A DNA stretch of 64,000 bases. It comes from Nonomuraea sp. NEAU-A123. GTDB lineage: Bacteria > Actinomycetota > Actinomycetes > Streptosporangiales > Streptosporangiaceae. Under the pieces are notes generated by a model. It had not been told where the DNA came from, ran no database searches, and was given only the letters and a program-made list of their open reading frames with translations. Made by a program: the position numbers and the translations under genes. Positions 60,565-64,000 of the stretch are shown here, piece after piece; the stretch's first letter is position 1; each line of letters begins with the position of its first letter. The stretch spans positions 465,561-529,560 of the forward strand of contig NZ_JAHFZZ010000009.1 of the NCBI RefSeq assembly GCF_018603905.1. Reading direction: 5' to 3'.

Positions 60565-61011
60565 TCACCTGCTCGACGAGGTGTGGTGGTCCAGGACGCG
60601 GCCCAGCAGCTCGACCAGCCGCTCGCGGTCGGCGGGTGACAGCGGGGCCAGCAGGTCGCGCTGGACCTCGCCCAGCACGGCGTCCAGTTGATCGAGCCGC
60701 CGGCGACCCTCCGGGGTCATGGTGATGACGTTGCGCCGCCGGTCGTCCGGATCGGGAGCGCGTACGACCAGCTGCTGATCGGCGAGTTCGTTGACCATCG
60801 CGACGGTGTCGCTGCGGTCGATCCCGCAGCGCTGGCTGAGGCTCGCCTGGCTCGCGGGACCATACTCCTCCAGCGCGGCGAGTATCGCGAAGTGGTAGCC
60901 CCGGGCGTCGATCGGGCTCAGCCCCTCGGTGATCAGCCGGTGCGCGTGCAGCGAGGTCTTGTTGATCAGCCAACTGGCTTTCCCGCGCAGGCGGCTGGGG
61001 GCTGTCTCCAT
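60565..61011 (-). CDS. MarR-family transcription regulator
   Basis: A 148-residue winged-helix regulator. ILAALEEYGPASQASLSQRC, IDRSDTVAMVNELADQQLV and RAPDPDDRRRNVITMTPEG give the HTH and wing. It usually represses a transporter or stress gene and releases it on binding phenolic ligands; no target is adjacent on the opposite strand. Confidence 0.92.
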   Translation of the reverse strand: METAPSRLRGKASWLINKTSLHAHRLITEGLSPIDARGYHFAILAALEEYGPASQASLSQRCGIDRSDTVAMVNELADQQLVVRAPDPDDRRRNVITMTPEGRRRLDQLDAVLGEVQRDLLAPLSPADRERLVELLGRVLDHHTSSSR

Positions 61012-61076
61012 GCGGGAAGTCTAGCCAATCCGTTGGCGCTACCCACGATTCCCGTTACCGTCGGCCCGGCAGCGGG

Positions 61077-61880
61077 TCAGGGCTTCCTGGCGATGCCACC
61101 GTACATGAGGCGCTGACCAACGCTGAGCACCTCGGGGACGGTGTCATCGGGACGCCACAGGGGCAGCGGGACGACCCCCGGCTCGAGCAGTTCGAACCCG
61201 TCGAAGAACCCGGTGATCTCCTCGGGGGTCCGGAAGCGGCCGGTGCCGAGCAGCGCGAGGAACTTCTTCTCCGCGTCACGCGCGTCCTGGGTGGCGGAGC
61301 AGAAATGGGTGATGAACAGGTAGCTGCCCGACGGGATCGCCGCCATGTAGGCATCGACGATGCCCTTGGGGTCCTCGCTGTCGTGCAGGTGGTGCAGGAT
61401 GCCGACCAGCATCAGGCCCACCGGCCGGTCCAGGTCGATGAGCCGCTTGACCGTCTCGTCGGCCAGGATCGCCGCCGGGTCACGCAGGTCGGACGTGACC
61501 ACCCCGGTCAGGTCGTTCTCGGCCAGGATCGCCCGGCCGTGGGCCAGCACCATCGGGTCGTTGTCGACGTACACCACGTGCGAGTCCGGGTTCGCCCGCT
61601 GCGCGACGTGATGCGTGTTCTCCACCGTCGGCAGGCCGGAGCCGAGGTCGATGAACTGCGTGATGCCACGCTCGGCGAGAAAGCGCACGCCCCGGCCGAG
61701 AACCTGCCTGTTGTACGTGGCCACATCGTAGATCTCGGGGACGACCTTCACGATCTCGGCGACGAATGCGCGGTCGACCTCGAAGTTGTCCTTGCCGTTG
61801 AGCACGACGTCATAGGCCCGGGCGATGCTGGGCCGCGTTGTGTCGATGCCGTTTGCCCACAAGTCCGACTTGTCGGTCAC
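61077..61880 (-). CDS. DUF574-family SAM-dependent methyltransferase (paralogue 3)
   Basis: A 267-residue third copy of the Methyltransf_19 family. RPSIARAYDVVLNGKDNFEVD, FIDLGSGLPTVENTHHVAQ, HVVYVDNDPMVLAHGRAILA and LDRPVGLMLVGILHHLHD are the family blocks. Starts at GTG 61880 after CGAGGAGT. The C-terminal motif is changed in the same way as in other copies, so all three seem functional. Confidence 0.9.
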   Translation of the reverse strand: MTDKSDLWANGIDTTRPSIARAYDVVLNGKDNFEVDRAFVAEIVKVVPEIYDVATYNRQVLGRGVRFLAERGITQFIDLGSGLPTVENTHHVAQRANPDSHVVYVDNDPMVLAHGRAILAENDLTGVVTSDLRDPAAILADETVKRLIDLDRPVGLMLVGILHHLHDSEDPKGIVDAYMAAIPSGSYLFITHFCSATQDARDAEKKFLALLGTGRFRTPEEITGFFDGFELLEPGVVPLPLWRPDDTVPEVLSVGQRLMYGGIARKP

Positions 61881-62086
61881 AGTGGACTCCTCGCGAGGTC
61901 GGAAACAGTCTTGATGATCATATGACGGAAAGATGAGGAAGACGCAGTTTTAAGGTGATAAGCAGGCCACTAAACCCGGGTAAGCGACCATTCCCTGACA
62001 TGCCATTTGATGAATCTTGGGGTGATTAATGGCGTATGTCGGATTTAGGCTGGGAGGGATTTCGCCGTCTACAGCTGGAGGACCCC

Positions 62087-62335
62087 ATGACGAGGTTCAT
62101 GGACGTTCACCACAACATGGTGGGCATCACTGACGAGCAGTTCCGTGAAGCGCACGAGGCCGACCTCGCGATCCAGGGTGAGGAAGGGGTGTCCTTCGTG
62201 CAGGCGTGGGCGGATCCCGACGAAGGTGTCATCTACTGCCTGTCCGACGCGCCGAGCGCGGAGGCCGTACAGCGGATTCACCAGCGGTCGGGCCACCCCG
62301 CCGACGAGATCCACCCCGTGCCGCTGGCGCTCTGA
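62087..62335 (+). CDS. SCO4226-like (DUF4242) small protein
   Basis: An 82-residue protein of the SCO4226 type, a ferredoxin-like dimer that binds nickel in Streptomyces. RFMDVHHNMVGITDEQFREA and IYCLSDAPSAEAVQRIHQRS are the family motifs, with His residues at the metal site. ATG 62087 is chosen because GGAGG stands 5 bp upstream; the frame opens 51 bp earlier. Confidence 0.88.
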   Translation: MTRFMDVHHNMVGITDEQFREAHEADLAIQGEEGVSFVQAWADPDEGVIYCLSDAPSAEAVQRIHQRSGHPADEIHPVPLAL

Positions 62336-62401
62336 CCGCCGCGTCCCAGCCCAGCGGCCGTTCCAGCGGGCACGGCCGCCGAAGCCTCCTAGAGTCGCCG
62401 T

Positions 62402-63421
62402 ATGTCGAAGACAACGGACGAGGCGGAACAGGTCGTGTTCGAGAGTGACCCGGCCACCGGGCTGCGCTCGATCATCGTCATCCACGACACCACGCTCGGG
62501 CCCGCACTGGGCGGGGTGCGGATGTGGCCGTACGCGAGCGAGGCAGCGGCGCTCGCCGACGGCCTGCGCCTGGCACGGGCCATGACGCTGAAGGCCGCGG
62601 CCGCGGGGCTCGGCCTCGGCGGCGGCGCCGCCATCGTCATCGGCGATCCGGCACGCGACAAGTCCGAAGCCCTCCTGCTCGCCCACGGCCGGTTCATCGC
62701 CACGCTGGGCGGCCGGTTCATCCCGGTCAACGACGTCGGAACCGTACAGGCGGATATCGAGGTCATCGGCCGCGAGACCGCGCCCGTCTGTGACAAAGGC
62801 GACCCCTCTCCGTACACGGCTCTGGGGGTTCTCGCGTCGATCCGTGCCGGGCTGCGCGCCGCCCAAGGCTCCGGCGAGCTCGCGGGAGCGACCGTGGCCG
62901 TACAGGGAGCCGGCAACGTCGGATCCCACCTGACCCGCCTCCTGCGTGCCGAGTCGGCCGAGGTGGTGATCGCCGACCTCGTCGACGAACGCGCCCGCGA
63001 CGTGGCCGAACGGTACGGCGCGCGGCGGATGTCACCGCAGGACATCGTCTCGGCCCACTGTGACGTGTTCGCGCCCTGTGCTCTCGGTGAGGTGGTGACG
63101 GAGGAGACGCTGCCCCGGCTGCGGTGCCGCGTGATCGCCGGGGGCGCGAACAACGTGCTCGCCAAACCGGGACTCGCCGACGCGCTCGCCAGGCGAGGCA
63201 TCCTGTACGCGCCGGACTTCCTCGCCAACGCCGGAGGGCTGGTGTATCTGGAGGGCCGGCTCCTCGGCCACGACGACGCCCGCTCGAGCGAGCGCGTCGA
63301 ACGCGTGGGAGAGATCGTCGCCGACGTCTTCGAGCGGGCGGACCGCGAGCACATCACCACGGTCGAAGCCGCCACCGCGATCGCGCACGCCAGACTGGCG
63401 GCACAAAGCCTCGGTAGCTGA
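62402..63421 (+). CDS. Leu/Val-type amino acid dehydrogenase with altered active site
   Basis: A 339-residue member of the Glu/Leu/Phe/Val dehydrogenase family, near leucine and valine dehydrogenases, which deaminate branched-chain amino acids with NAD. The substrate region has LGPALGGVRMWPY and MTLKAAAAGLGLGGG, the NAD fold TVAVQGAGNVGSHL, and late motifs FAPCALGEVV and GGANNVL. Lys64 is present, but the residue after GGG is Ala76, where active enzymes carry the catalytic Lys (GGGK). Asp of VNDVGT is kept. The protein may be inactive, or have a changed reaction. It is preceded by a short gap and no clear operon partner. Confidence 0.85.
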   Translation: MSKTTDEAEQVVFESDPATGLRSIIVIHDTTLGPALGGVRMWPYASEAAALADGLRLARAMTLKAAAAGLGLGGGAAIVIGDPARDKSEALLLAHGRFIATLGGRFIPVNDVGTVQADIEVIGRETAPVCDKGDPSPYTALGVLASIRAGLRAAQGSGELAGATVAVQGAGNVGSHLTRLLRAESAEVVIADLVDERARDVAERYGARRMSPQDIVSAHCDVFAPCALGEVVTEETLPRLRCRVIAGGANNVLAKPGLADALARRGILYAPDFLANAGGLVYLEGRLLGHDDARSSERVERVGEIVADVFERADREHITTVEAATAIAHARLAAQSLGS

Positions 63422-63498
63422 CGGCGATCGAGGTGCGAACGCCGTGGAACATCCTGTCACGCCTCCTAGGTGGGGGGACGGGAGGCGGCGGGAACACC

Positions 63499-64000
63499 AT
63501 GATCGATGGGACAGGCGGACGCGAGAGCAGAGTGCTGATCCGGCTGGTGGGGTCGTTCGCGGTTGAGCGGGATGGCCTGCGCGGGACGGTCGGCGGCCGG
63601 GCCAGGACGCTGCTGAAACTGCTCGCGGTCGAGCGCGGCCACGCCGTGCCCACCGACCGCGTCGTGGAGGCGCTGTGGGGCGACCGCCCACCGAAGCGGC
63701 CGGTGGAGAACGTCGCCACGCTGGTGAGCCGGCTGCGCAGGACACTCGGCCCGGAGGCCGTGACGGGCGGCAGGCGGTGCTACCGGCTCGGCGATCCGCC
63801 GGCGGTGAGCGTGGACCTCGACGAGGCCACCGCGCTGGTCGCGGAGGCGGAGGGCCGGCTGGCGGTGGACGAGGCGGCCGTGGCCGTCGCCGCGGCGACG
63901 CGGGCGATCGAACTGCTCGACGGCGGTGCCGTACTGGATGGGGAATCCGACGCGCCTTGGGCGGCGGCGGCGCGGGGCGAGGCGGCCGGGCTGCTCCGGC
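63499..64000 (+). CDS. SARP/BTAD-type transcription regulator, cut by the window edge
   Basis: An open frame from ATG 63499 to the right edge, 167 codons visible. GGAGG stands 13 bp before the ATG. The first part reads as a winged-helix DNA-binding domain of the OmpR-like type used by SARP/AfsR regulators: IRLVGSFAVERDGL, RTLLKLLAVERGHAVPTDRV and VEALWGDRPPKRPVENVATL then VSRLRRTLG. The following Ala/Glu-rich helices are the start of the BTAD domain. Many such proteins continue into an ATPase and TPR region. It may control pathway genes outside the window. Confidence 0.85.
   Translation, partial: MIDGTGGRESRVLIRLVGSFAVERDGLRGTVGGRARTLLKLLAVERGHAVPTDRVVEALWGDRPPKRPVENVATLVSRLRRTLGPEAVTGGRRCYRLGDPPAVSVDLDEATALVAEAEGRLAVDEAAVAVAAATRAIELLDGGAVLDGESDAPWAAAARGEAAGLLR

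Overview
The window is high-GC actinomycete DNA. GTG starts, GGAGG ribosome sites, DUF574-type methyltransferases, CGNR regulators and LuxR/SARP-type regulators all point to Actinomycetota. A Streptosporangiales genome (Nonomuraea-like) is my best guess, but no rRNA or species marker is present to prove it.

Region 1 (about 1-11.7 kb) is an accessory segment. It holds a secreted SH3-like protein divergent from a membrane-anchored HTH protein that also ends in an SH3-like domain. Next comes a gene pair in which a small two-helix membrane protein and a 1245-residue STAND NTPase with 14 WD40 repeats carry matching RHIM-like motifs (TQIG and LQVG). A small zinc-knuckle-like protein follows, then an OLD-family nuclease with an inserted SAP-like segment. 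An ISL3 element with intact inverted repeats but a ruined transposase lies before a leucine-anticodon tRNA. This looks like a small defence/conflict island.

Region 2 (12-30.9 kb) is mostly ordinary chromosome: a YciI protein; a DsbA-like/CcdA-like redox pair; a CGNR regulator divergent from an EamA transporter across two matching operators; an MscS channel; class Ia ribonucleotide reductase nrdA-nrdB behind a cobalamin riboswitch; an orphan TctC lipoprotein; glmS; an ABC exporter with a TetR regulator and its palindrome; a secreted amidase with tandem repeats; tRNA-Gly and tRNA-Val; and an amino acid permease.

Region 3 (31-42.5 kb) carries a cytochrome P450, a DUF574 methyltransferase, two divergent STAND regulators of which only one has a LuxR DNA-binding domain, an RsbW-like ATPase, a hydantoin racemase/NCS1 permease operon with a divergent XRE-cupin regulator, and a secreted BP74-like protein.

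Region 4 (42.8-54.8 kb) is the main finding. Eight co-directional, tightly spaced genes form a biosynthetic operon: a D-amino-acid-dehydrogenase-like flavoenzyme, an adenylation-carrier-reductase protein, an aldo/keto reductase, a sulfotransferase, an HK97-fold protein that I read as a family 3 (natural-product) encapsulin shell, an acyl-CoA ligase, an MFS exporter and a GH2 glycosidase. No phage genes surround the capsid-fold gene.

Region 5 (54.9-64 kb) contains a membrane GAF-like protein, a WxL-like/DUF916-like surface protein pair, an ACT-domain membrane protein, a cold-shock protein, a SpoIIE phosphatase, a MarR regulator, a third DUF574 methyltransferase, an SCO4226-like protein, a Leu/Val-type dehydrogenase that lacks the usual catalytic lysine, and the start of a SARP/BTAD-type regulator cut by the window edge.
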